A program made the position numbers and the translations under genes. DNA of 29,849 bases, from the NCBI GenBank assembly GCA_036897095.1, contig JAYMSP010001666.1, positions 1 through 29,849 on the forward strand, read 5' to 3'. Below are positions 1 to 10,264 of this stretch, piece by piece. How positions within the stretch are numbered: position 1 is the first letter of the stretch; every line of letters starts with the position of its first letter. Under the pieces are notes generated by a model, which was given only the letters and a program-made list of their open reading frames with translations, had not been told where the DNA came from and searched no databases. The stretch is from Plantago elongata. Its lineage: Eukaryota > Streptophyta > Magnoliopsida > Lamiales > Plantaginaceae.

Positions 1-142
1 GAACGAACACGAACTTGTTAAAATATTATCGAACCGAACACGAACAAAAAGTTAAGATGTTCGTCGAACACGAACACTTATCGAACGAACGAACGTTCGC
101 TAAGCTAATTGTTCGGTTCGTTCGATTCGAAATACACCCCTA
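1..142 (-). mobile_element. hAT-like transposon end (continues off the left edge)
   Basis: Read on the minus strand, the element starts at 142 with TAGGGGTG, the typical outermost bases of many plant hAT elements. It then runs into dense repeats of the gaacgaacacgaac type and their complement (ttcggttcgttcg). This subterminal repeat style is common in non-autonomous hAT elements. The other terminus and the 8-bp target duplication lie outside the window, so the superfamily call rests on the terminus alone. It appears to have inserted into the LINE relic that follows. Confidence 0.55.
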
Positions 143-450
143 CCTGTCGGTCCGGAATTTCCCCAAGATGAGCCATCTATATTCAAAGCATAGAGACCCG
201 GAGGGGGACACCTCCAAACACAAGTGATTAAACTTTTAGTTTTAGGAGATTTTTCGAAAATCTGGCCTCTCTGTTGAGATGCAGAACTTTTTGAAATAAG
301 GCCTGATTGGTAAATGTCAGATTCCTTAACACAGTAGCACTTGGAGTGATCCAGACTGTCCACATAAAATGTACAAAAGTGATGAGTTTTGGATCATCTG
401 GATTAAAGTCGAGCAAATTAAGCAAAGCTATAATGTTTGGATTCCACCCA
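143..450 (-). pseudogene. LINE (non-LTR retrotransposon) ORF2 C-terminal relic: zf-RVT/RNase H
   Basis: Minus-strand translation first gives a segment containing FVHFMWTVWIT and RNLTFTNQALF. This resembles the tryptophan-rich zinc-finger/linker region that precedes the RNase H domain in plant LINE reverse transcriptases. In a different frame it then gives PPPGLYALNIDGSSWGNSGP, the start of a plant RVT_3-type RNase H domain with the first catalytic Asp inside NIDGS. The two parts are out of frame with each other. The RNase H domain is cut off after about 25 residues by the hAT-like terminus at 142. No intact retrotransposon protein can be made from this. The relic's left boundary on the protein (about position 450) is approximate. 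Confidence 0.7.
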
Positions 451-2233
451 AAAGGTCAGGAGCACCTTCCGGCCCAGTCAATTTTATGGCATTGTAGGTG
501 TATCCCTAGCTTGCTTATTCAACACAATACAGCACATGCAATTGTAGATTAAACACAATTATTAACTTGTCAATTGTCATTAATTACTCATTAGTAGCAT
601 TTAATTGAGTTAATTAAACAAGTGTCGAGCCAACTTTGAAAAGGTGTAATAGTCGAATTGGATGTGCACGAAAAGGTCATTTTGCCAGTGGAGATGGTTG
701 AAAACCAATTCAGTGTGGACATTTTCAAATAGATGTCGTGTTTACCTAATCTTTGTTCCAACTCTAGAGAATGTTGACTTTTATGATTAGTGCATGATCT
801 TGGTTGTACCACTCAATCAAAGAAAGGAAAAAAAAAAAGAAAAGAAAAGCTCACTGCTATTATTTCCATGCTTTATTATTGTTGCTTTATAATGCAGCAA
901 CTTACTCTGTTAGAGCATTATCCTATCATATGATTGGTTATTCTCTCAACAAATTCTCTTGACTTCACTTGTTCACGTAATAAAATACTAATGAGTGAAG
1001 GTATATGAAGGCCATCAGGCCCATGATCTTTGCTAAATTAAATTCTACCACAATCTATGTCAACACAAAAATACACATTACTACAATTTTATGTACCAGG
1101 ATTGATAATAAGTATTTATTATCTTGAGTATTGTAATTATAATATTGTATTGAAAAAAAGAAAAAAAAGCAAAGCACAGGGTTGTGGAACTTATTAACTA
1201 ATGAGCAATCAAAATTGCGCAGTGAGTCAACTCCACCACCCAATTCTAGAAGATGTAAATGTTTATTGGACGCACGTTTTCCATAGTAATTAATAACAAT
1301 TAATTTCATGATATGCTCTTGGTCTAGCTATATATCACCTTTGTCCTCTGACTTTTTGGTGTTCTTAGTTCGTTATGATGTTATTTAACTTTTACACTCT
1401 GCATATTAAAACGCTTGTGCTCTATTATTTTGTTCTCTCTAACAATGAGGCTTATGAGTTCATACTTTGTTGCCATGTATTTCACAGTGATAACTCATAA
1501 TGAAACAAACGAACGTTCCATGTAGAGTTAATTTTAACACTATATTACCACCTCAGATAATGATAAGAAAATGGTATTCAATTAACTTCATATATGTATA
1601 TATACTTATTGTTAGAACGTATATAGTATAGTCAAAGTTACAAATAGTAATTTAAACTTGAAGCATCAAATTACAATAAATACTATAATTGACCATTTTA
1701 CAAGGCTAAAATATAGGGAAAAAAATATAATATGGACTCAAAATTATAAGCAAGCGCCGCCCATCGATACCTTATTCATTAGGAAGGGAACTATTATCAA
1801 CACAAATAGTATTTAGACTTGAATGAGAATGAAGATATTGACATTACTTCTTTAGCTTTTTTTCTTTTACGTTTTTCTAACTAATTAGAGTATGTCTCTC
1901 CGGGAAAAAATTGAAAAAATAACATTCCTTCTTATGGACTCATCGAATACGAGAATATATGTAATGTGTATGGTGGCGTGTTGTGACACCCGTAACAATA
2001 ATTCCAGTTTATGACATTTCATCACTATAATTGTGCATTTGTGATTTTGTTTAACGAAATCTGATCTCGCAATTAGTTATTTTACTTTATTTAAAGGATA
2101 CTTTTAATAGTTATATATTTTCCATTAAATGATAAAATAATGTGTACAAATAGTAATTTATGCTTAGTTATTGAGGGGAAGTGAAGGCCGAGGTAATCAA
2201 TGTTGGATGGACTTTTCTACAGGCAGGCATGCT
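451..2233. other. AT-rich intergenic DNA, no gene recognised
   Basis: Only short random open frames are present. There is an A-rich tract near 826-850 and a T/A-rich low-complexity stretch near 1150-1170. No RNA gene, coding exon or intact transposon was recognised. Confidence 0.6.
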
Positions 2234-2656
2234 TTTGTCCTGCCTGACAACAGGTAGTAAATAAAAAAAGTAACATATCTATTGCGTTAAATTTTAAAAT
2301 ATTAAAGTAAAAAATTGATAATTCTTAAAAAAATATTATTTTAATTTTAAAAATATTTTAGAATTCAAATTTAATTTTTTAATTGATATTTGTATTTTTC
2401 TAATTTAAATATTCATAAGGCGACAGAGTGATCGCCTGATCGCCTTGGCGACACCCCATCGCCCTTCCGCCTTATAAATATTTAAATTAGAAATACAAAT
2501 ATCGATTAAAAAAAATTCAAATTTGACTTCTAAAATATTTTTAAACTTAAACTAATATTTTTTTAAAGAATTATCAATTTTTTATTTTAATATTTTAAAA
2601 TTTAACGGAATAGGTTAATTCTTTTATTTGATGCACGTTGTCAAGCAGGGCGAAAA
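2234..2656. repeat. Large imperfect palindrome (foldback/MITE-like element)
   Basis: The two halves are near reverse complements around a centre at about 2445. For example, 2400-2422 pairs with 2468-2490 with one mismatch. The outer segment around 2234-2260 pairs with 2630-2656 without any net length difference. Arms are about 190 bp, extremely AT-rich, and enclose a GC-rich core of about 45 bp carrying repeated GCGATC/GGCGA motifs. The shape fits a foldback transposon or MITE whose transcript would form a long hairpin. No coding capacity and no convincing target-site duplication were seen, so the superfamily is unknown. Confidence 0.8.
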
Positions 2657-3304
2657 AAAATCCCATATTAGATTATATTTATGCATAATTAAAAGTTTAT
2701 TCCTTATCAATTTCTTGAATTCTTTTAGTTACATTATAAAATAAATGTAAGAAGTGCAAATCTTTTTTTAATCTTTACCAATCAATATTCGGTATTGAAC
2801 AATCACAAAATATTATACTGTAATGAATTGGTAAAAAAATCACACCGAATCATTCAACTTGTCATGCACAGACATCACATATTGACACAATACCTCATTA
2901 TATTTATAGTGGGTTTATTAAACCGTAGAGACCTGATGGGGAGATGATTCACATTACATTCAAAATTCATGACACAACCATTAACAACCAACCTGATTTC
3001 ACAGTTTTACTTGGTCTGAGAGTAGGTTTGACTGAATTTGAGACATAATCTGCATTTGGTGGAGGATGGTAGAATCTGTAACTAATTCTCATTTTATCTA
3101 GATTTGTTACTACTAACTTTTATGTACTGATTCTCATGTAATAAGATAAGTTGTCGTAAAAATACTAATGTCACAAAAATCTAGAACAATAATAGCAATA
3201 ATAAAGTAAATAATAAAACAATAGGAGTAAAGTAAAGATTAGTCGAAGATTCTATAACCTATTCCAAGTTAGCTGACAGCCTTATCTTAATTTCCTAATT
3301 ACAT
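2657..3304. other. AT-rich intergenic DNA upstream of the small membrane-protein gene
   Basis: No gene or recognisable repeat was seen. The right end is presumably promoter for the gene that starts at 3550. Confidence 0.5.
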
Positions 3305-3352
3305 TATATAAGGAAAGTATAATTATTCTGGTAATTAGCCATCTCTATTTAA
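3305..3352 (+). promoter_or_regulatory. Candidate TATA boxes of the small membrane-protein gene
   Basis: TATATA lies at 3305-3310 and TATTTAA at 3346-3352, about 200-245 nt before the start codon. The interval to the ATG has no upstream ATG and becomes pyrimidine-rich, as plant 5' UTRs often are. Which of the two is used cannot be told from sequence. Confidence 0.4.
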
Positions 3353-3549
3353 CACCAACCACTCCACACGCCTTTGGCTTATTATAATCATCTTCTTCAC
3401 CAAATAACCACAATCAAATCTATACTTTTTCAGTTTCTCTGCAAATACTCTTCTTCCTTCCTCTCTCTAAAACTTTCCCAAACCAGGCAGAAACCTAGAG
3501 AGAGAAAGCACCAATTTCAGCTGCAGAAGAACAACTTGACGACGACGAC

Positions 3550-3990
3550 ATGTGTCCCCTCAGAATCATTCTCATCTTCCTTTCAGCTACCCTTGCCGGC
3601 TTCTTCGTTCTCAGAAGCCTCAATTCACCTCCCCCTTTCGAAAACGACGTCGTTTCGGAAAAATCCGACGATTCCGCCATTGCCGCTCCTCTTTCTTCCA
3701 AGGTAATCATCAATTTCTCAATTCTCCATCTTCTTTTTCCGTAAATTTCAGCTTCCAATTATCAATTGATGAATGATTCGTTAGAAATATGAAATTAAGG
3801 AGTGTTCATTTGAGTTGTTTTGCGTTTCTTGATTGAGTTGTTGTGTGTTTCGGTTCAATTGATTGGGTAATTTGATGTTCAGGTCTCTGCAGCAGTGGGA
3901 AAGGGGTTCTGGACATGTGTGGACATGGCGAGCGGGAGGTACCTATGGAGGAACTTAGTGGCTGCTGAACCCAAGGCTCGGGTGGCGTGA
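3550..3990 (+). CDS. Small single-pass membrane protein, uncharacterised plant family
   Basis: Two exons, 3550-3702 and 3883-3990, joined across a GT-AG intron in phase 0, give an 86-residue protein. The start at 3550 is the first ATG after the putative TATA. Residues 4-22 are a hydrophobic N-terminal helix (LRIILIFLSATLAGFFVLR), either a signal anchor or a single membrane span. An acidic/serine-rich linker at about 29-50 follows. The C-terminal block has GFWTCVDMASGRYLWRNL, with invariant-looking aromatic and Arg residues, and then a short basic/Ala tail. The block reads like a conserved motif of a small plant protein family, but I cannot assign a biochemical function. The frame continues past the donor only 13 codons, to a stop in the intron, which supports splicing. 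The downstream 3' UTR is AT-rich. The gene stands alone on its strand here. Confidence 0.75.
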
Positions 3991-5656
3991 CCTATAACCC
4001 CACGGTAATTGTATCGGATGATTTACAGAATTTGTCGATCTTTCGTTGTTGTAAATCATAGAGTTTCATTGTATTGAAGAAAAACTACACTGATTATGAG
4101 TTTGTTGTAATGTAATGTATGAATGTAATGCATTGCCTCAGTGTATAAAATCTCCTTTTCATCTGGAAATTATGTTTGATTGTCTCAGAAAATATGCTTA
4201 CTTTCTGCTTGTTTGTGTGATGTAAACATTTCAGTTAATTTGAAGTTTCTTGTTTTTGGCATGTACCTTGCTCGAAATATGTTTGAAGATGGTAATTGTA
4301 TTTACTGCTGTGTATACTTGTGGAGTTTGAGTTTTGTAGTAATGTTTGTTGTGAAATAATCTATCAATCACATTGTAGCTGGGTAAAGAAGTCTTCTGTT
4401 ACGGTGTTCTACTACTTTGGCGATATGTAGATTTAAACCGTTTATTTACCTGCATCCATGTTCTAGGCCACTTTAAACCATCATTCTATTTGTTCCTTTT
4501 AAGGTATTTAGGCATAGCGTCGTAACTTGTAAGTATTTGGGTGTTCTTCCAAATAATCTGTTTGTGCATTCTTCTGCACTTCCTTTAACTGGGAAAACCA
4601 AATAACTGATCAACTATAACCATTTAACACAAAACCTATCAAAGAAGAATAGAATAAGAAGATATCCAAAGTCAGAAATGCAATGTAAGAGATAAAAGCT
4701 TTTTGCTTATATCATGTGAGAACTGATTTATTGTGTTGTAATGGATATCTTCTTTCAGTTCTGAATGGGGATGTTTAACAAACCCCAATATTGACTCAAG
4801 TCTATGATTCAGTGGAAAGAGACACGGATGTATATGGTTATTTCAAGCGTTAAGTAGTCTGCACACCATGTTTGTTTCTAATCTTAGTTCTCTGACTTGT
4901 GGCTGATGCATTCCTATTGAGTGAGGCGTGGGAGCTTCTAGTTGTTTGTGTTGAATATAGTCTTTCCAGTCAGTGTTGATTGTGTCGTCTTTGCACCCTG
5001 ATGATATCTCATGCTTGAAAATTTCATTTGATTATTGCCCAAGAATATGACTGTATCTACTTGGATGGGCGGGACATGCAGTGTACCTGTTCCACATCAC
5101 TTATAATTTCTGTGCAAACAGACTGAAGCTATGTGTATTTTGTGACACCGATTTCCCCCTCTTAATGTGTATTTTATGATATTATCCTATTGACAACATA
5201 TCTAAATCCTATATCTCTGTGTAACAATTTTTGTTCTGGGATTTACATATACTCATCTATTTTGTTATAATGGAAATGGAGAAGGGTTTGTTGATGGAAA
5301 AAATCAAGACTAATTAGTTATGTCTCAATTTGTATTTTTTATTTTTATGTCATTAGTAAAACACAAATTGACAATTCAAATCCCAGGATCGTTCATGAAT
5401 TCAAAGGAAGGGGAAATAGTTAACGGTTTCAATTTGTCGACTGAAAATTCACAATGCTAATTGTCTAATTTTTCTATTGAAAAATCAAACGTGAATTTTC
5501 ATATATGAGATAATCAATTGAGGGCTGGTTCAAATATAAAAATGCAAGAGAGGCGTGTGCTTTAGGAAAAGTATTAAGTAAAAGGGAAGTCAAAATACAA
5601 GTACAATAAAAATGCAGTAATTCGAAAAAAAAATTTCATCTATTTTGTATCATTTT
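3991..5656. other. Intergenic DNA including the 3' UTR of the small membrane-protein gene
   Basis: The first 150 bases or so, with repeated tgtaatg motifs, look like 3' UTR. Beyond that no coding exon, RNA gene or transposon was recognised. The base composition is less extreme than in the 13-19 kb region. Confidence 0.5.
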
Positions 5657-5727
5657 GGCGACTTAGCTGAGCGGTAAGGCGGGGGACTGCAAATCCCTTT
5701 TCTCCAGTTCAAATCTGGGTGTTGCCT
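5657..5727 (+). tRNA. trnC-GCA: tRNA-Cys (GCA), organelle/bacterial type
   Basis: The 71 bases fold as a cloverleaf. The acceptor is ggcgact against tgttgcc (six of seven pairs, one of them G-U; last pair T-T). There is a D arm with a GCGGTAA loop. The five-pair anticodon stem gggga/tccct holds the loop ctgcaaa with anticodon GCA. The T arm is tccag/ctggg around ttcaaat. The discriminator base is U, as expected for cysteine. There is no intron. The sequence resembles plastid and bacterial-type tRNA-Cys more than a nuclear one, although it is clearly diverged from ordinary plastid trnC. Plant mitochondria carry a second, laterally acquired trnC (trnC2, reported from sugar beet), which is a plausible source. 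In this nuclear context it is probably an organelle-DNA insertion and may be silent. Confidence 0.78.
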
Positions 5728-7060
5728 GATCAACAAATAAAAAAACTTCAAAATTTCTTCTTCTCTTCTGTTCTGCTGATATAACCCTCAGAATGATTAC
5801 CCGCGAGAAGAAGAGGAAACAGAATGTTGATACTTTGTTTGATTCGAATAGTCAAATCAACCGGCAGAGGGGCTATTAAGATTTCACGACTCCCTTCTAC
5901 CACAAAGGGAATGTCTAAAGAATCGATCTTGTCCATATTGGATCGATAATTGACTTTTATCGAAAAGAGGACAAAAAGAAAGTATTTTATTTTATTCGTA
6001 TTCCGGCATGTTCCCACTTCCTTGTGATGTACTTATATCTTACTTGTGTTTAATCTGAAATTCGAATTCATCGGGGTTGATTTCTTAATAGTGTTCAAAC
6101 ATAATCTCCTTTTGTTTTGACTCTACACCGTTGATTCCATTACATAATTAGTTAGCTAGTCAGGAGATTGGAGAATGGGGATAATAAATTTAGAACAACT
6201 GAAAGGATGAACGATTCTCTTGGTGAGCTTGCATTTGATTCTAATTTGATCTTTAGTGATCTCCATTCTTAAGTCTACAAGGTTGTTTTGTCATTTATTT
6301 GTATCTTTATGTTCAGTTTACAGGTATGAGGGGTTGTAAGAATGTTATCATTTTCAGAAATCAGAAATTAACCAGTATAAAGATCAAAACCTACTATAGA
6401 TAGTATTCATCACATGGAAATGGAAGAGAAGATCAGACTATAATTCCAGCAACTGAAAATGGCCAGCCCTGTTTAACTTATCAAATAAATGATTTTATTA
6501 CCAAAATAAAATTGTTTTATATACTACTATATATAACAAATCAACTAGTTTATTTTACTGAAGTAAGGTGGCGCGAAGAAGTTATTAGAAAATGAATAAA
6601 TTAAATTTAACTGATTTACCCGTTAATCTTTTAAGCTATAAGTTTAATTATCATATAGCATATCGGATTTGAAAATTGAACATAACTAGCGAGTTTTAAA
6701 CATATGTAAATGTTACTGATAATAGGATGTTCCGAGCTTATATATAGTATTATTATAGAAAAATTGTATTCGAAATTGCACTTGCACATACCTCCTTTAT
6801 CTTCTTCTTGTTTTAAACACATCAAATTTTTATAACCTTGAAATTTCACAAAAGCCAATATTATATGCATTATAAATATTTAACCTTGATAATATATTTT
6901 TGAACATCTCATGAAGACACTAGTGATTTGTCATTTTGAATTTTTGACAATTTGGTCCTCCAAATAAGTACTAAAGGCTACCCCAACTTAGCAGAATTCA
7001 ACCCAAGTCTAATGGACCTTCTTTTAAGCCCACAAATTCAAAATCTTGTTGGTCCAGAAA
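5728..7060. other. Intergenic DNA; the left part may be organelle-derived flank of the tRNA-Cys
   Basis: From 5728 to about 6030 the sequence is less AT-rich than its surroundings and carries a minus-strand open frame of 89 codons (5748-6017) that I do not recognise. It could be part of the same organelle-DNA insertion as the tRNA. From about 6060 onward it is ordinary AT-rich intergenic DNA without recognisable genes. Confidence 0.4.
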
Positions 7061-7134
7061 ACTGTATATATTGAGAAAAAAAATCACAACGGTCAAAATT
7101 CAATTGAGTGAGAGTAGAATAGAACAGTAGATCG
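7061..7134 (+). promoter_or_regulatory. SLX1 core promoter and 5' UTR
   Basis: TATATA sits at 7065-7070, about 65 nt before the SLX1 start codon, and the ATG at 7135 is the first one downstream. A GCCCA (TGGGC on the other strand) at about 7028-7032 resembles site II elements seen upstream of replication and repair genes. That match is short and weak. Confidence 0.45.
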
Positions 7135-9290
7135 ATGGGAAGAAGGAAAGCAAGAACTGGTAAAAGCTCACTTCCACCGCCTGAAAATGGCGAAAATGAA
7201 AGAGATAAAGATCAACAAGAAGAGGAACAAGAAGAAGGAGGAGGTGGATTTTTCGCCTGCTATCTCCTGACTTCACTATGTCCCCGTTTCAAAGGCCATA
7301 CTTACATCGGGTTCGATTCAATTCACTTTTCTTTCCTTTCTGCAACTGTTGCTTTTCATTTTTATCTTGATTGGATGTTATTGTGAAATATATCATGAAT
7401 TAGGATAAAGGGTTATCGGATGATCGGATTTTGGGTTTAATTTTCGGTCGAGACTTCATTTAACGGTGGAAACTGTGCAGATTTACGGTGAACCCTCGGC
7501 GAAGAATTAGGCAGCACAATGGTGAAATCGGGTGCGGCGCGTGGAGGACGAAGAAGAAGCGGCCTTGGGAAATGGTTTTGTGCATCTATGGCTTCCCTAC
7601 TAATGTTGCTGCTCTTCAGGTTCGCCCTTTCTTCTTCTTGTTAGATTCCCCTGTATGTTAGTATATATCAGAAGTAGAAGATCAAATTCTGTTTTCGACT
7701 TATTTTAGCTCTAGTGGAACTAATTTTAATGCAAAATGAATGGTCCTTATGTGATGTTTTGGTTTGGATGTTCTTTAAGTTCAATCTCAGCCTAAGACTA
7801 TGCTTGCAAAGTGAATGCCATCACTGTGATGATACGGCTGTAGTTTGAGTCTAAGACTTTTGCCGTTGCTTAATGTGGATTCTTAGTTTAATCTGTTCAG
7901 TACCGGTTGTTAATCAATTGAAATGTTTAGCTGCAAAGATGATGGAGTGAGTGAGTTGTGTTGTGTTGCTATTATGCTTTTGTAAATTGAGTACTGTGTA
8001 TTGAGTGTATTTTTTTTTTTTTTGAAAACGGCTAAAGGGTGACTCGAACCCCGACCTATTGGTTGGAGGGGAAGCGACTTTTACCAACTGAGCTACACTT
8101 CATTGTATGTATTAAGTGTATGTTAAGATGCAATATGGTATCTATGCTCCTAGAAGATCAAGAAATGATATGATGGCTTTGGGAATTGACAAGATTAGTT
8201 TTTTCTTATCGATTTTGTAGTTTGAATGGGCGTGGCAACACCCGGTAGAATCTTTAGCTGTAAGAAAAGCAGCCACAAGTTTCAAATCAGTAAATGGGCT
8301 TGCCAACAAGATCAAATTGGCTTACACGATGTTCACACTTCCTTCTTGGCAGAGGTATATTATTAAATGTCTCACACTTGATAATTCAGAAGCTGGTTTC
8401 AACTGGTGTAAATGTAGTAACATCATTTTTTTTATTATCGCAGTTTGAACCTCACAGTAAACTTCTTTTCAACAAAATACCAAATTCATGCTTGTGGTTG
8501 CCCGACCTTGCCTAGGCAGATGAGGTCCAAAGTTGGTTCCATGGATGATTTGCCGTGTTATAATGAAAATGTGGTTCTAGATGATGATGATTGGGCTGGT
8601 GATGAAGAATGTAATGCAATTGCAAATGACGGTTTGCAGGAACAAACGAGAGATGTATCCACTATTGCAACAGAAGACATTCATACTTCTGGTAGTTCAG
8701 AAGAATATGTTCATTATCAACCAACAATAGAAGTATCTGCAACAGAACAGGTGCATACTTCTGGTAGTTCGGAAGAATATTTTCATTATCAACCAACAAG
8801 AGAAGTATCTGCAACAGAACAGTTGCATACTTATGGTAGTTCGGAAGAATATTTTCACCGTCAAATGAGTCAGAAGGATGGTAGCCGAGGATCTCCTGGC
8901 CTACCATGTGAAAACTTGGCAGAAGCTAGTAACTCATCCCCTGTTAGAGAAAAATATCCCAGCTGGTCTGCCATGGGTTATGACACCCCTGCAAAAACAT
9001 TTTCTTCATATGTCAGCTCATATGATGCCAAAGATTTCCAGACTTCCACACCAGACGATCATTTCAGCACAGAATTCAACCATTCAGTGAAACGGTCATC
9101 AGCTGCGTTGTTTGCTGAGAAAGATGAAGTTTCCATCAAGAGTGCTCCTGGTGTTCATGGTCGTCAAAGTGAAGTCATTGATCTGATCACCCCATCACCA
9201 TGTTATACAAATAAATTAGCCAACAAGAAGATGAAGACAAATAGTTTTACTGAAGTAATTGACTTGACAACATCTCCCATGTTTGTGTAA
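7135..9290 (+). CDS. SLX1: SLX1 homologue, GIY-YIG structure-specific endonuclease
   Basis: Four exons, 7135-7310, 7481-7619, 8221-8354 and 8444-9290, all with GT-AG borders, give about 431 residues. SLX1 is the nuclease subunit of SLX1-SLX4, which cuts branched DNA (Holliday junctions, flaps) in the nucleus. The GIY-YIG domain spans about 38-150: FFACYLL and TYIG supply the two signature strands. Catalytic Arg is in the [10 protein letters not shown] segment (R66/R67), catalytic Glu is E107 in FEWAWQHP, and [13 protein letters not shown] is also family-typical. No RING-like Cys/His cluster follows the nuclease domain; I believe this is usual for plant SLX1. Instead there is an acidic stretch, a three-fold 24-residue repeat and two C-terminal VIDL motifs (394-398 and 421-425) resembling SUMO-interaction motifs. 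The start is supported by the TATA spacing. Intron 2 contains a SINE. The gene is convergent with the CIPK gene. Confidence 0.94.
7997..8121 (-). mobile_element. Short tRNA-derived SINE, copy A (in SLX1 intron 2)
   Basis: On the minus strand a tRNA-like head has an A box (AGCTCAGTTGG) and B box (GGGTTCGAGTC). It is followed by about 20 bases ending in AGCCGTTTTC and a poly(A) tail (T run at 8011-8023). The element proper is 8011-8107, about 97 bp. It is flanked by 14-bp direct repeats with one mismatch, at 7997-8010 and 8108-8121 (tgtattgagtgtat and tgtattaagtgtat). Poly(A) plus target-site duplication shows retroposition, so this is not a functional tRNA gene. Confidence 0.88.
8655..8870 (+). 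repeat. 72-nt in-frame tandem repeat inside SLX1 exon 4
   Basis: Three copies with a strict 72-nt period: the marker ggtagttc starts at 8691, 8763 and 8835. Each copy encodes about 24 residues of the form [23 protein letters not shown]. The first copy is the most diverged at its left end, and the third drifts after EYFHRQ. Because the period is a multiple of three the frame is kept. Confidence 0.93.
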
Positions 9291-10264
9291 GTGCAGCTTC
9301 AGCCATGAATAATCGGAGAACAGACTCCCCTATCTGTTTGTATAAGAGCGTCTGTGCGAGTGATTTATCATTATTTTCAATTTTGTCGATATGTTTCTGA
9401 TCTTGTCCCAAGATCTTTGTAGACTTGCCCTTTATATGGCTTTATCTATGAGTAAAATCAGCTCAACTTGAGCATCTTATTTATTTATGAATAGGTAAAT
9501 CTTCGAAAGAGACTAGTATCATTTGTGAGACTGGTTTTAGACTTTCTAGTTCAAAGTTGATGAATTTTGATAGTCCCCTTGAAACTATGAGGAAACCTTT
9601 AAGCAAATAAGATTCAGTTATGAGTGCACCACTGTGTATATTCTTGTGGCTGGAAGTAGCAATCTACTTGTTCTCGAGATCATGGCTTATTGCCACATAT
9701 TCAATCAATCACGTAGAATTTCATACATTTTTTGTATTTAGGGTGCAGTTGAGAACTTGAGACGGAGCAGCCTGGAAAGACAATCATGTTATGAGGAACA
9801 ACTGTGTCTCTATTATGTGCTGTATATGGTGGTTGGAAGTAGTAATCCTGGAAACTATGAATCATCCCAGAAAAGAAGCTGACAGGTAGAGTCATGTGAC
9901 ATATATAGAGTCATGAACTCAATCAGGCCTAAAGATGTTAAACCAAACTCACTAGACACCACATGCATTCTGGAAAGAAAAGAAAGAAAAAAAATCAAAA
10001 TTAAGATGAGAAAACATGTAGAAGGTACAAAACTCAATCATGATGTAGCCAACAATGCCACACTACTCAACATGAGAGGGGCAAAATTTGATCATATACA
10101 TGCTGTGAGTCTGATGACCAAAATTACAGGGAAACCATGTGATACTTCTGGAAAAAATATTAAAAGGAAAAAAAACCACAAAGAAATACCACATCTGAAG
10201 TTGCAAATGACAAGTATAAACTACAAAATGGTTATGATCTCAAGGTATAGTGAACTATCAACAA
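9291..10264. other. Convergent 3' intergenic region between SLX1 and CIPK
   Basis: It holds the 3' UTRs of SLX1 (left) and the CIPK gene (right). A plus-strand open frame starting at 9913 runs antisense into the CIPK C-terminus and is taken as chance. Nothing else was recognised. Confidence 0.5.

Noticed and set aside
5748-6017. 89-codon minus-strand open frame next to the tRNA-Cys as an organelle gene
   Set aside because: I could not match it to any plastid or mitochondrial protein; mentioned only as possible transferred flank.
8020-8107. tRNA gene on the minus strand
   Set aside because: A and B boxes are present but the cloverleaf is not complete, and a poly(A) tail with target-site duplications shows a SINE.
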